Shown here in pieces: positions 24,185-32,023 of a stretch of 64,000 nucleotides of DNA. Position 1 is the first letter of the stretch; every line of letters begins with the position of its first letter. The notes under the pieces are model-generated. The model searched no databases. It was given only the letters and a program-made list of their open reading frames with translations, and was not told the DNA's origin. The stretch is from Cellulophaga lytica DSM 7489 (lineage in GTDB: Bacteria > Bacteroidota > Bacteroidia > Flavobacteriales > Flavobacteriaceae). Where the stretch lies: assembly GCF_000190595.1 (NCBI RefSeq), contig NC_015167.1:1725501-1789500 (forward strand), given 5' to 3'. A program made the translations under genes and the position numbers.

Positions 24185-25348
24185 ATGGGTCTTTTAATAT
24201 TTTACGCATTTATTTCGGTATTCTTTTCATTCTTGTGCTCTATACTAGAGGCGGTTTTATTAAGTGTTACTACTACATTTATAAACGTTAAAAAGAAAGA
24301 GGGTAAAAGCTTTGCAACAGAATTAGAGGCTTTAAAAAAAGATGTTGATAAACCGTTAATTGCTATTTTAACATTAAATACAATTGCACATACAGTTGGT
24401 GCAATTTTAGTGGGTGTACAAGCAAAAGTTGCCTATGCAGAAATGTATGGTACTGCAACAACTAGTGTTTTTGGCGTTACTTTTACAGAAGATTTAATGG
24501 TTGGTATTGTGTCTACTTTAATGACAATTTTAATATTAGTAGCCTCAGAAATTATACCTAAAACTATTGGTGCAACGTACTGGAAACAACTAGCAAATTT
24601 TACAACAAAGGCATTAAAAATAATGGTCTTAATTTTAAAATATACAGGCCTACTTTGGTTATTGCAAGTGTTTACTAAATTAGTTGGAAGTAAAGAGCAC
24701 CACGGTAGTGTGTTAAGTAGAGAAGATTTTACAACTATGGCAGATATTGCACATGAAGAAGGTGTTTTTCAGGAATCTGAATCTAAAATTATACGTAATT
24801 TATTAGAGTTTGATGAAATTTTAGCCAAGCATATAATGACGCCACGTACGGTTTTAAAATCTGCGGCAGAAACAGCTACAATAGGGGAGTTTTATGAAGC
24901 TAATCCTAAAATGCGTTTTTCTAGAATTCCAATATACAGTGGCTCTTTAGATAATATAACTGGTTTTGTATTAAAAGATAATATATTAGAAGAGGTTATT
25001 AATAAAAACGGGAATTCTCCTTTGTCTAGTATAAAAAGAGAAATTTTAGCAACGGAACGTAATACACCTATTCCGCAGTTGTTTGAAACGTTTATAAAGA
25101 AGAGAGAACACGTTGCTTTGGTTGTAGATGAATATGGCTCCGTAAGTGGTTTGGTTACTATGGAAGATGTTATAGAAACTTTGTTAGGAATGGAGATTAT
25201 GGATGAGAGCGACCATATTGCGGATCTACAATCTCTGGCCAGAAAAAATTGGGAGAACAGAGCTAAAAAAATGGGGCTAATTGTTGAAGAAGATGGTAAA
25301 ACAGATACTTCTGAAACAAAACCAGATGCTGCTGAAGATACAAAATGA
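24185..25348 (+). CDS. CNNM/CorC-type membrane protein with CBS domains
   Basis: A 387-residue protein with an N-terminal DUF21 (CNNM) transmembrane domain of three to four helices (about 1-170) and a cytosolic CBS pair (about 195-330) with the typical IMTPRTVLKS and VVDEYGSVSGLVTMEDV. The terminal CorC_HlyC domain found in longer family members is missing; the protein ends in an acidic, low-complexity tail instead. The family is linked to magnesium and other divalent cation efflux. Four-base overlap (ATGA) with the ogt gene suggests coupled translation. Confidence 0.9.
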   Translation: MGLLIFYAFISVFFSFLCSILEAVLLSVTTTFINVKKKEGKSFATELEALKKDVDKPLIAILTLNTIAHTVGAILVGVQAKVAYAEMYGTATTSVFGVTFTEDLMVGIVSTLMTILILVASEIIPKTIGATYWKQLANFTTKALKIMVLILKYTGLLWLLQVFTKLVGSKEHHGSVLSREDFTTMADIAHEEGVFQESESKIIRNLLEFDEILAKHIMTPRTVLKSAAETATIGEFYEANPKMRFSRIPIYSGSLDNITGFVLKDNILEEVINKNGNSPLSSIKREILATERNTPIPQLFETFIKKREHVALVVDEYGSVSGLVTMEDVIETLLGMEIMDESDHIADLQSLARKNWENRAKKMGLIVEEDGKTDTSETKPDAAEDTK

Positions 25349-25818
25349 TAGAAACAGCTTACATAAAGACTCCGTTAGGTATTGCTAAATTAGAAGGCGA
25401 TGAAGACGGACTTTCTGTAATTTCTGTTTTTGATGATGGCGAAATAACGGAAGTAATTCCAGAAGTGCTTGAAGATGCTGTTTACCAACTACAAGAATAT
25501 TTTAGAGGAGAACGCACTACGTTTAGTTTAACTTTAAATCCTGCTGGTACAGATTTTCAAAAAAAAGTATGGGATGCGCTTTTACAAATACCGTACGGTA
25601 AAACATATTCTTATTTAGAATTATCTAAAATTTTGGGAGATCCAAAAGCTATAAGAGCTGTTGCAGCTGCAAATGGTAAAAATCCCTTGTGGATTATGGT
25701 TCCCTGTCATAGAGTAATTGGTAGTGATGGTTCTTTAACAGGTTACGCAGGCGGCTTACACCGTAAAAAATGGTTGTTAGAGCATGAGAGTCCTGTTACA
25801 CAAACCTCTTTATTTTAA
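25345..25818 (+). CDS. ogt: Methylated-DNA--protein-cysteine methyltransferase
   Basis: A suicide repair protein that takes the alkyl group from O6-alkylguanine. The acceptor is Cys121 in VPCHRVIG, and AIRAVAAANGKNP supplies the recognition-helix arginine and asparagine hinge. At 157 residues it has the short Ogt layout without an Ada regulatory domain. The last five residues are QTSLF, resembling the QLxLF motif by which DNA repair proteins bind the sliding clamp. It overlaps the CNNM gene by 4 bases, although no functional link between them is evident. Confidence 0.93.
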   Translation: MIETAYIKTPLGIAKLEGDEDGLSVISVFDDGEITEVIPEVLEDAVYQLQEYFRGERTTFSLTLNPAGTDFQKKVWDALLQIPYGKTYSYLELSKILGDPKAIRAVAAANGKNPLWIMVPCHRVIGSDGSLTGYAGGLHRKKWLLEHESPVTQTSLF

Positions 25819-25821
25819 AAT

Positions 25822-25856
25822 AAAAAAAGAGTCAACTTATAAAAATTGACTCCTTT
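25822..25856 (-). terminator. Terminator of the 25875-26618 lipoprotein gene
   Basis: GAGTCAA and TTGACTC pair across a 10-base loop, extended by GGA-side mismatches. Seven A residues on the plus strand give a U-run for minus-strand transcripts; ogt may use it weakly. Confidence 0.7.
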
Positions 25857-25874
25857 ACCTACTATAATAAGTAT

Positions 25875-26618
25875 TTAGTTTTTACACGTAATTTCACTAG
25901 ATTTTACATCATCTGCTGTGGCGTCAGATTGTTTTATACTCTCTTCAAATAAAACAAATTTATCTATAGCGTGCCCAGAAGATCTTGCAGATACCTCCAT
26001 AGTGTATGTACCAGCGTTGTTAAAGGTTACAAAAATAGGATGACTATCATTGTCAGAGGTACTTGCTTGCCATTTAAAATCTAAATCGTTACCACTTCGG
26101 TATACTTTAAACCAACCGTCTTTAGAAGATCCTTCAGGGTTTGGAGTTTTACCTGTGTCATTTGGGTATACTGTGCTACCTTCTTTTTTGCCAAAAAAAT
26201 CATCTGCATCTGCAAAACGTAACCAAGTATCATTATGGTCAGATCCGCTATCTCCTTTTTTTACGGCAGATTTCCACATAAAACGGTATGTACCCGGATT
26301 GGTAATTTTAATGCTATACGTAGCCAAACCTTCTCCAGGTTTTCCTAAGTATTGATCTCCTTCCCAAACCATATATCCTTTTCCAGATACGTTGTTCCCG
26401 TCATTTTTTTGAGTCCAGTTATCTGTAAACACAGCGTTTTCAAACTCCACGCTAATAAGACCATCTTTTTCAATAAAAACATAGTTCTCAATTTCACTAC
26501 AGTTAGTGTTTTGTTCTTCAGAACTTTCTGTATCATCTACATTATTGGTGTCATCACTACTAGAACAAGAAAAAAATGTTGCAGCAATTAAGGCCAATGG
26601 TAATAATTTTAATTTCAT
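25875..26618 (-). CDS. Surface lipoprotein with a predicted beta-sandwich domain
   Basis: A 247-residue protein with a lipobox (TFFSCSSSDD, Cys18) followed by an acidic Asp/Glu/Ser linker, as in many surface-exposed flavobacterial lipoproteins. The remaining part is a single beta-rich domain with aromatic-rich strands (for example WTQKNDGNNVSGKGYMVWEG and YRFMWKSAVKKG, and later YTMEVSARSSGHAIDKFVLFE). The final strands resemble carbohydrate-binding jelly-roll modules that start from a statement of glycan-like binding, but the family is not certain. No enzyme domain is attached. Single gene. Confidence 0.7.
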   Translation of the reverse strand: MKLKLLPLALIAATFFSCSSSDDTNNVDDTESSEEQNTNCSEIENYVFIEKDGLISVEFENAVFTDNWTQKNDGNNVSGKGYMVWEGDQYLGKPGEGLATYSIKITNPGTYRFMWKSAVKKGDSGSDHNDTWLRFADADDFFGKKEGSTVYPNDTGKTPNPEGSSKDGWFKVYRSGNDLDFKWQASTSDNDSHPIFVTFNNAGTYTMEVSARSSGHAIDKFVLFEESIKQSDATADDVKSSEITCKN

Positions 26619-26741
26619 AAGTATGTAAGTTGTTTTTTTAATTAACTGTATTTGTAAGATTTTATTGACTAAGAATAGTATATTTCGATAAACGGTTATT
26701 TATACTTATATTCAGTTTTCTTTTAACACTAAACCATAACT

Positions 26742-27455
26742 ATGCTTCATAAAATTAATCTGGAACATGTGCTTTTTTTAGATATTGAAACAGTGCCTGA
26801 GTATGAGTATTATAACCAAATGACAGATGAAAAAAAAGAACTATGGGCACAAAAAACAGCCTATAAAAGGCAAGACGACTTTACGCCTGAAGAATTTTAT
26901 GATAGGGCAGGTATTTGGGCAGAATTTGGTAAAATAGTATGTATATCTGTAGGGTATTTTAACACTAAAGGAGATGTACGTAATTTTAGAGTGACTACTT
27001 TTTTTGGAGAAGAAGATATTCTGCTAAAAGAATTTAAAAACCTGTTAACCACGCATTTTGCATCACCTAAATACGTTTTGTGCGCACACAATGGTAAAGA
27101 GTTTGATTTTCCTTACATTGCGCGGCGTATGGTTATTAACCGTATAGATTTACCACCAAAACTTAATTTATTTGGTAAAAAACCTTGGGAGGTGCCGCAT
27201 ATAGACACTATGGAACTTTGGAAATTTGGAGACTTTAAGCATTACACTTCATTAAAGCTAATGACCAATGTGCTTGGTGTACCATCACCTAAAGAGGATA
27301 TTGATGGTAGTATGGTTAGGGATGTTTTTTATATAGATAATAATATAGACCGTATTGTAAAGTATTGCGAATTGGATGTTATTGCAATAGCCCAAGTTTT
27401 TCTTAGGCTACGCAATGAGGACTTATTGGTAGATGATGAAATTAAACGAGTGTAA
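26742..27455 (+). CDS. 3'-5' exonuclease of the PolB-like (DnaQ/DEDD) family
   Basis: A 237-residue protein with a DEDD exonuclease fold: Exo I in LFLDIETVP (Asp14, Glu16), Exo II in LCAHNGKEFDFPYIARR, and Exo III in YCELDVIAIAQVF. This is the arrangement of the predicted PolB-like 3'-5' exonuclease family. It should cut single-stranded 3' ends using two metal ions. Substrate and partners are unknown. It converges with the EEP nuclease gene, leaving 8 bases between the two stop codons. Confidence 0.87.
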   Translation: MLHKINLEHVLFLDIETVPEYEYYNQMTDEKKELWAQKTAYKRQDDFTPEEFYDRAGIWAEFGKIVCISVGYFNTKGDVRNFRVTTFFGEEDILLKEFKNLLTTHFASPKYVLCAHNGKEFDFPYIARRMVINRIDLPPKLNLFGKKPWEVPHIDTMELWKFGDFKHYTSLKLMTNVLGVPSPKEDIDGSMVRDVFYIDNNIDRIVKYCELDVIAIAQVFLRLRNEDLLVDDEIKRV

Positions 27456-27463
27456 ACCACTAG

Positions 27464-28399
27464 TTACTCATTGTATTTAAGCTGTATAAAAACAGGAAAA
27501 TGATCACTGTAACCACCAACGTATTTACGGCCAACATATGTTCTAAATGGTGTGCCTTTAAACTTGCCGTCAAACTCGGTTAAAAAATGCTCATCAAAAA
27601 TATTAGCTTCTAAAAAACTATGCGTTCCTTTTTCATAATTTAAAAAACTATGAGATATAATTATTTGATCAAATAAGCTCCATTTTCTCTTGTAGCTGGC
27701 ACTCCCTTTCTCAAAAGTTAGTAAATGCTCACTGGGGTTGTAAAACTTATTTGTATCCATTAATGTTTGTATGCTATCAGATTTTGGACTATCATTAAAA
27801 TCACCCATAACTATGTAATTAGGGTTTGGATTTTTTTCTTCAATTTTAGCCATAAAGTTAATAAGCACTTTTGCAGCTTCAATTCTCTTATAATCTGTAG
27901 TAATTTTGCCTTCTCTTTTAGATGGCCAATGGTTTACAAAAACGTGTACTTCTTCACCATTTAATTTACCGTGTACATAAAGTATATCTCTTGTATTATC
28001 TACATCGCCATTAGTGTTTATAATATGTACGTGTATAGGCTCAGAATGTAAAACCGTAAAATAATCTTTATTGTAAATTAATCCGGTATCTATGCCACGC
28101 TCATCAGGAGAATCATAATGCACGTAATCATAATTTATACGTTCTAAATTACTATTAGTAACAAGGTCTTTAACAACATTTTCATTTTCCACTTCTGCAA
28201 TACCAATAAGTACAGGAGGTTCTTTTGTGTTATGTGTTCCTATTTCCGATATGGTTTTTGTGAGTTTAAAAACCTTTTTCTTGTACCTATTATTTGTCCA
28301 TCTTTTTTCACCTTTAGGAGTAAAATCATCATCTAAAGTTGTGGGGTCATCAATAGTATCAAACAGATTTTCTAAATTGTAAAAGGCAATTGTTACCAA
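27464..28399 (-). CDS. Endonuclease/exonuclease/phosphatase family protein
   Basis: A 311-residue protein with the EEP fold: FYNLENLFD near the N-terminus, GIAEVENE carrying the metal-binding glutamate, VNHWPSK, VMGDFNDSP and the catalytic histidine motif YSDHFPV near the C-terminus. There is no signal peptide, so it is probably cytosolic; DNA, RNA and phospholipid substrates all occur in the family. The start is TTG: an in-frame stop lies six codons upstream with no ATG or GTG between. Convergent with the exonuclease gene. Confidence 0.87.
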   Translation of the reverse strand: MVTIAFYNLENLFDTIDDPTTLDDDFTPKGEKRWTNNRYKKKVFKLTKTISEIGTHNTKEPPVLIGIAEVENENVVKDLVTNSNLERINYDYVHYDSPDERGIDTGLIYNKDYFTVLHSEPIHVHIINTNGDVDNTRDILYVHGKLNGEEVHVFVNHWPSKREGKITTDYKRIEAAKVLINFMAKIEEKNPNPNYIVMGDFNDSPKSDSIQTLMDTNKFYNPSEHLLTFEKGSASYKRKWSLFDQIIISHSFLNYEKGTHSFLEANIFDEHFLTEFDGKFKGTPFRTYVGRKYVGGYSDHFPVFIQLKYNE

Positions 28400-28494
28400 A
28401 TTAATCTTATTTTTTTATTTTAAAGTAGTAAAAAAAGTGTTTACTTTTTAATATTAGATGCTAAAATACAAAAATAGCTTAGCAAGTATTGATT

Positions 28495-28502
28495 AGATTT
28501 GC
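28495..28502 (+). promoter_or_regulatory. Candidate hflX -7 element
   Basis: TAGATTTG matches TAnnTTTG, 16 bases before the hflX ATG. No -33 TTG at the expected spacing. Confidence 0.4.
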
Positions 28503-28518
28503 ATTATAAATTAAACAT

Positions 28519-29730
28519 ATGCTAGAGAAGAAAGTCGTAGAATATGAAAGAGCGGTACTTATAGGAGTTATAAGTAGCACACAAACAGAGCAAAAGGTAA
28601 AAGAATATTTAGATGAACTAGAGTTTTTAACCTACACTGCCGGAGGAGAAGTTTACAAGCGTTTTGTACAAAAAATAGATAAGCCCAATCCTAAAACATA
28701 TATAGGTAGTGGTAAAATGGATGAGGTTGCACAGTATGTAGAAGAACATAAAATTGGTTCTGTTATTTTTGATGATGAGCTAACACCTGGCCAGCAGCGT
28801 AATATAGAGCGCCATTTAAAATGTAAAATAGTAGATAGAACAACCCTTATCTTAGATATTTTTGCCCAACGTGCGCAAACAAGCTATTCTAGAACACAGG
28901 TAGAACTGGCACAGTATGAATACCTTTTACCAAGATTAACAGGTTTATGGACACACTTAGAGCGTCAAAAAGGTGGTATTGGTATGCGCGGTCCTGGTGA
29001 AACAGAAATAGAAACAGATAGGCGTATTGTACGTGACCGTATTACGTTACTTAAAAAGAAACTGTCTAAAATTGATAGGCAAATGGAAACCCAACGTGGT
29101 AACCGTGGAGCTTTAGTTAGAGTTGCTTTGGTTGGCTACACAAACGTAGGTAAATCTACATTAATGAATGTGGTAAGTAAAAGTGATGTTTTTGCTGAAG
29201 ATAAACTATTTGCAACATTAGATACTACTGTACGTAAAGTTGTATTGGGGAACTTGCCATTTTTATTAAGTGATACTGTAGGTTTTATTAGAAAATTACC
29301 AACACAACTTGTAGAAAGTTTTAAAAGTACTTTAGATGAGGTTAGGGAGGCAGATTTGTTATTGCATATTGTAGACATATCACACCCTAATTTTGAGGAC
29401 CACATTGCATCTGTACATAAAATTTTAGAAGAAATTAAGGCTGATGACAAAAAAACTATTATTGTTTTTAATAAAATAGATCAGTTTACACATGAGACTA
29501 TAGATGATGATGATTTGGTAACCGAAAAAACCAAAATACATTTTACATTAGAAGAGTGGAAAAAAACGTGGATGCAGAAAGTAGGCGATAGGGCTTTGTT
29601 TATATCTGCATTAAATAATGAAAATTTAGATACGTTTAGAAAAAGGGTTTATGATGAGGTTAGAGACATACACGTAACGCGTTTTCCTTACAACAACTTT
29701 TTATACCCAGAGCATTTAGATGAATATTAA
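28519..29730 (+). CDS. hflX: GTPase HflX
   Basis: A 403-residue GTPase that in other bacteria binds the ribosome's large subunit and splits stalled or heat-damaged 70S ribosomes. The glycine-rich HflX linker GGIGMRGPGETEIETDRR ends near residue 169; the G domain has G1 GYTNVGKST (206-214), G3 DTVGF (252-256) and G4 NKID. The N-terminal half (1-150) is the HflX-specific domain. No hfq or hflKC gene is adjacent. Single transcription unit with its own -7 element; the next gene is about 380 bases away. Confidence 0.95.
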   Translation: MLEKKVVEYERAVLIGVISSTQTEQKVKEYLDELEFLTYTAGGEVYKRFVQKIDKPNPKTYIGSGKMDEVAQYVEEHKIGSVIFDDELTPGQQRNIERHLKCKIVDRTTLILDIFAQRAQTSYSRTQVELAQYEYLLPRLTGLWTHLERQKGGIGMRGPGETEIETDRRIVRDRITLLKKKLSKIDRQMETQRGNRGALVRVALVGYTNVGKSTLMNVVSKSDVFAEDKLFATLDTTVRKVVLGNLPFLLSDTVGFIRKLPTQLVESFKSTLDEVREADLLLHIVDISHPNFEDHIASVHKILEEIKADDKKTIIVFNKIDQFTHETIDDDDLVTEKTKIHFTLEEWKKTWMQKVGDRALFISALNNENLDTFRKRVYDEVRDIHVTRFPYNNFLYPEHLDEY

Positions 29731-29836
29731 ATGTTAGCGTAAATAAATTACTATTTATCTAGAAAAGCGCACTTTATCGGATAAAATGAACCGCTTATTT
29801 TTTATACAACAGAATAGAGCATGTTCACAACATAAT

Positions 29837-29868
29837 TTGCCAGACTTTTAAGGTTCGCCATATCTTTA
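29837..29868 (+). promoter_or_regulatory. Candidate promoter of a small RNA
   Basis: TTTG ends at 29839, followed by a 21-base spacer and TATCTTTA (29861-29868). Both boxes and the spacing are close to the Bacteroidota vegetative promoter, differing only in the last base of the -7 box. Confidence 0.4.
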
Positions 29869-29874
29869 CACTGT

Positions 29875-30035
29875 AATTAAGAAATAAGGGTTGTAAAAAT
29901 CTAAATTTTAAAATTGCACAAACGATATTAAAACGCCTTTTTTCCCAAATCTGGCCTTTTCATAAAAATGATATAAAAAGATCCCAAATCTTATTATCAA
30001 ATTTAACCTATAAGCCCTCTTTAGAGGGCTTTTTT
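29875..30035 (+). ncRNA. Candidate small non-coding RNA in the hflX-downstream gap
   Basis: The gap 29731-30109 holds no supported open reading frame. A promoter-like pair ends at 29868 and a strong terminator hairpin at 30012-30035, which would define an RNA of about 160 nucleotides. The interior contains complementary segments that could pair, for example TAAATTT near 29911 with AAATTTA near 29999. It could be 6S-like or another regulatory RNA; I cannot assign it to a family. Alternatively the hairpin is simply the hflX terminator and the promoter match is chance. Confidence 0.3.
30012..30035 (+). terminator. Terminator in the hflX-downstream gap
   Basis: AAGCCCTCT and AGAGGGCTT pair around a two-base TT loop (probably opening to four), followed by a T-run. 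It would end either hflX readthrough or the candidate small RNA. Confidence 0.8.
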
Positions 30036-30088
30036 AGTATTATAACCTTCCTTGTATGTTTTTTTAGTGTTTACTTGAATAATTTTTA

Positions 30089-30096
30089 TAGTTTTG
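30089..30096 (+). promoter_or_regulatory. Candidate -7 element for the 30110 gene
   Basis: TAGTTTTG matches TAnnTTTG and lies 13 bases before the first ATG. If it is used, the leader is almost absent, which might favour the second ATG at 30116. Confidence 0.35.
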
Positions 30097-30109
30097 ACTC
30101 ACTAAAAAT

Positions 30110-30814
30110 ATGAGAATGAAACAGATAATTATTGCAGTTGTGTTGCTTTTTACGGTAAGTATGGGTGCACAAACTAAGAGCGACTTATTAACGCATTATA
30201 AAGCGTTTTACAAGCAAATGAAGTCTCAAGGAGATACACAAGGTATTATTAATGCCATTACACACCTAAATGTTTTGGAACCTAGTGAGGCACGTAAAGA
30301 TACTTTGGCATTTTTATATGTAAACAGTAACCAAAATATGCAAGCATTGCGTGTAATTGGTGTAGATACAAAAGACAGTGACTCTAACCTTGCTGTACAA
30401 GTAAGAGCTTTAGCTTTAAAAGCTTTAGGAGATGTAAAAAGAGCTATAGCCCAGTTTGAAATTTTAAACAAAAGAACACCTAATACTTTTTTAGCGTATG
30501 AGTTGGCAGATTTAAAAATACAAACAGGAGACAAGGCAGGTGCTTTAGTTAATATTGAGTATGGTTTGGCTAATGCTAAAGATGATATGAAATATGCTTT
30601 TTATGAAAGACAACAACCTTATGAAGTGCCTATTAAAGCAGCTTTTTTACATTTAAAAGCATTAATTGAGTATAACAATGACCAGTCTAAACCAGATGTT
30701 GCTTTGGCATTAATTAATGAAGCATTAGCAATTGCGCCTAACTTTAACTTGGCTAGCTTAAGCAAGCAAGCTATTGAGGCAAGAAAGGCAGATGTAGAGA
30801 CACCTAAAAAATAA
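30110..30814 (+). CDS. Secreted TPR-like protein, function unknown
   Basis: A 234-residue protein with a signal peptide (cleavage near residue 21, after MGAQ). The mature part is helical, with repeated patterns such as LNVLEPSEARKDTLAFLYVN, VRALALKALGDVKRAIAQFEIL and PDVALALINEALAIAPNFNLA that look like degenerate TPR repeats. No enzyme motif. The annotated ATG is followed by a second in-frame ATG two codons later, which is equally possible as the start. Single gene with a bidirectional terminator after it. A periplasmic scaffold role is inferred from the repeats only. Confidence 0.7.
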   Translation: MRMKQIIIAVVLLFTVSMGAQTKSDLLTHYKAFYKQMKSQGDTQGIINAITHLNVLEPSEARKDTLAFLYVNSNQNMQALRVIGVDTKDSDSNLAVQVRALALKALGDVKRAIAQFEILNKRTPNTFLAYELADLKIQTGDKAGALVNIEYGLANAKDDMKYAFYERQQPYEVPIKAAFLHLKALIEYNNDQSKPDVALALINEALAIAPNFNLASLSKQAIEARKADVETPKK

Positions 30815-30831
30815 TAGTACCATTATAGAAT

Positions 30832-30864
30832 AAAAAAAGGAGTGCTGTTAGCACTCCTTTTTTT
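30832..30864. terminator. Bidirectional terminator
   Basis: AGGAGTGCT and AGCACTCCT pair around a 3-base loop, flanked by seven A and seven T residues. It serves the TPR-like gene and the NTF2-like gene on the other strand. Confidence 0.9.
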
Positions 30865-30886
30865 ATTGTCTTATATTTTTTAGCTT

Positions 30887-31375
30887 TTATTTTTGTTTTA
30901 ATTGCTTTTTTAGCTCTAGGTCTTTATCTTTTTTAAGTTCAACCACCTTACTAACATTATCATTTGGTATGGCAATAGATAAAACATAGTGAGCTATTTT
31001 CCATTTTCCTTTTACTTTTTTAAGAACACCAGAACCACGGCAAATCTCCATTTGGGTATCTAGCAACTCATCAAACCAAGCAATTTTTTTAGATTTATCT
31101 AGATATATATTGCGTTCTAGAGCCGTAAAACTCCACGCCTTTCCTTTGTCAAAATAAGGTTTAGCAAAAGCTCTAAAATCTTTATTTTGCCAGTTTTCTG
31201 TTGCATCTGTACCTATAAAAACACCATCTTTTGTCATTAAGCCAAAGTAAGTATCAAAATTAGCATCGGCGGCAGCCTTATGCCAAGCATCTACAACCGT
31301 ATTAATTTCAGTTTTTTGAGCAGTTACTTGTAAACTTGCAACTAGCATAATAAGTAATAATAGCTTTTTATTCAT
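30887..31375 (-). CDS. Secreted NTF2-like (SnoaL_3) protein
   Basis: A 162-residue protein with a signal peptide (cleavage near residue 19 after VTAQ) and a single NTF2/SnoaL-like cone domain: VVDAWHKAAADANFDTYFGL at the start, then TKDGVFIGTDATENW and the end strand KGKWKIAHYVLSIAIPND. A C-terminal lysine-rich tail follows. NTF2-like proteins form a pocket for small molecules, so the activity is open. It overlaps the upstream lipoprotein gene by 8 bases, so the two are co-translated. Confidence 0.85.
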   Translation of the reverse strand: MNKKLLLLIMLVASLQVTAQKTEINTVVDAWHKAAADANFDTYFGLMTKDGVFIGTDATENWQNKDFRAFAKPYFDKGKAWSFTALERNIYLDKSKKIAWFDELLDTQMEICRGSGVLKKVKGKWKIAHYVLSIAIPNDNVSKVVELKKDKDLELKKQLKQK

Positions 31376-31871
31376 TTTCTAAAATTAAATTAGTGTCTAA
31401 AGTATTGTTAGCAATAATGTTAAACTGGTTTCTAAAGTTGTTGTAAGCAACAATTAGCTCAGAGGCTGGTTCTAAAACATCTAAACTATACTCTATTGCT
31501 GCCTTAGTTTTTAAGGTGTAGGTTTTAACAACAGTTTGCCTACTTTTAATATGAGGTTTGTTAAACTCTTCAGGATAAGCAGATTTTTCTAACTTTTTTT
31601 GAGCTTCAATAATTTGGTCTAAAGTTAAACGTAAGTCTTCATCATTTTCTGCCTTGTACATACCATCTATGGCAGTATTAAAATCTTTATACTCTTGCCA
31701 ATTTTCTAAAACAGGAATTACTTTGGGGTCTAGCTTTATTTTTTTTGGTAGCTTTTTAGCATTAAAAGTAATTTCATCTAAAACTTGCGCTTCTTTTACG
31801 GTTTCTTTCTTGGTATTTTTGCAAGAAATAACGCTAAAAATCAATATAAAAAAAAGGAAAAATCTCTTCAT
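31368..31871 (-). CDS. Small helical lipoprotein
   Basis: A 167-residue protein with a lipobox (FSVISCKNTKK, Cys17) and a mainly helical mature part: an amphipathic region around residues 55-100 with acidic residues, then SRQTVVKTYTLKTKAAIEYSLDVLEPASELIVAYNNFRNQFNII. No known motif. Its gene precedes and overlaps the NTF2-like gene by 8 bases, suggesting joint work in the periplasm. Function unknown. Confidence 0.7.
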   Translation of the reverse strand: MKRFFLFFILIFSVISCKNTKKETVKEAQVLDEITFNAKKLPKKIKLDPKVIPVLENWQEYKDFNTAIDGMYKAENDEDLRLTLDQIIEAQKKLEKSAYPEEFNKPHIKSRQTVVKTYTLKTKAAIEYSLDVLEPASELIVAYNNFRNQFNIIANNTLDTNLILENE

Positions 31872-31988
31872 AAGACGAAAGTATAAAAAAAGAATAAGAT
31901 AAGAAGTTTGTTCACTTTCAATTCATTTATAAATTTAGTTAAATAAGTAGTAAATATGTAATTACCACTAAAGTTAATTTAATAAATA

Positions 31989-31996
31989 TATCTTTG
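31989..31996 (+). promoter_or_regulatory. Candidate -7 element for the threonine dehydrogenase gene
   Basis: TATCTTTG is a full match to TAnnTTTG, 27 bases before the GTG start. No -33 TTG at the usual distance. Confidence 0.45.
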
Positions 31997-32023
31997 TAGC
32001 CTAACTTTAGAACACCAATTATT

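Noticed and set aside
24040-24291. An 83-codon frame bridging the CBU_0592-like and CNNM genes
   Set aside because: Overlaps the real CNNM start in another frame; both neighbours have strong family motifs.
29851-29860. GGTTCG, looking like a tRNA T-loop
   Set aside because: No acceptor, D or anticodon arms around it; it fits better as spacer of a promoter.
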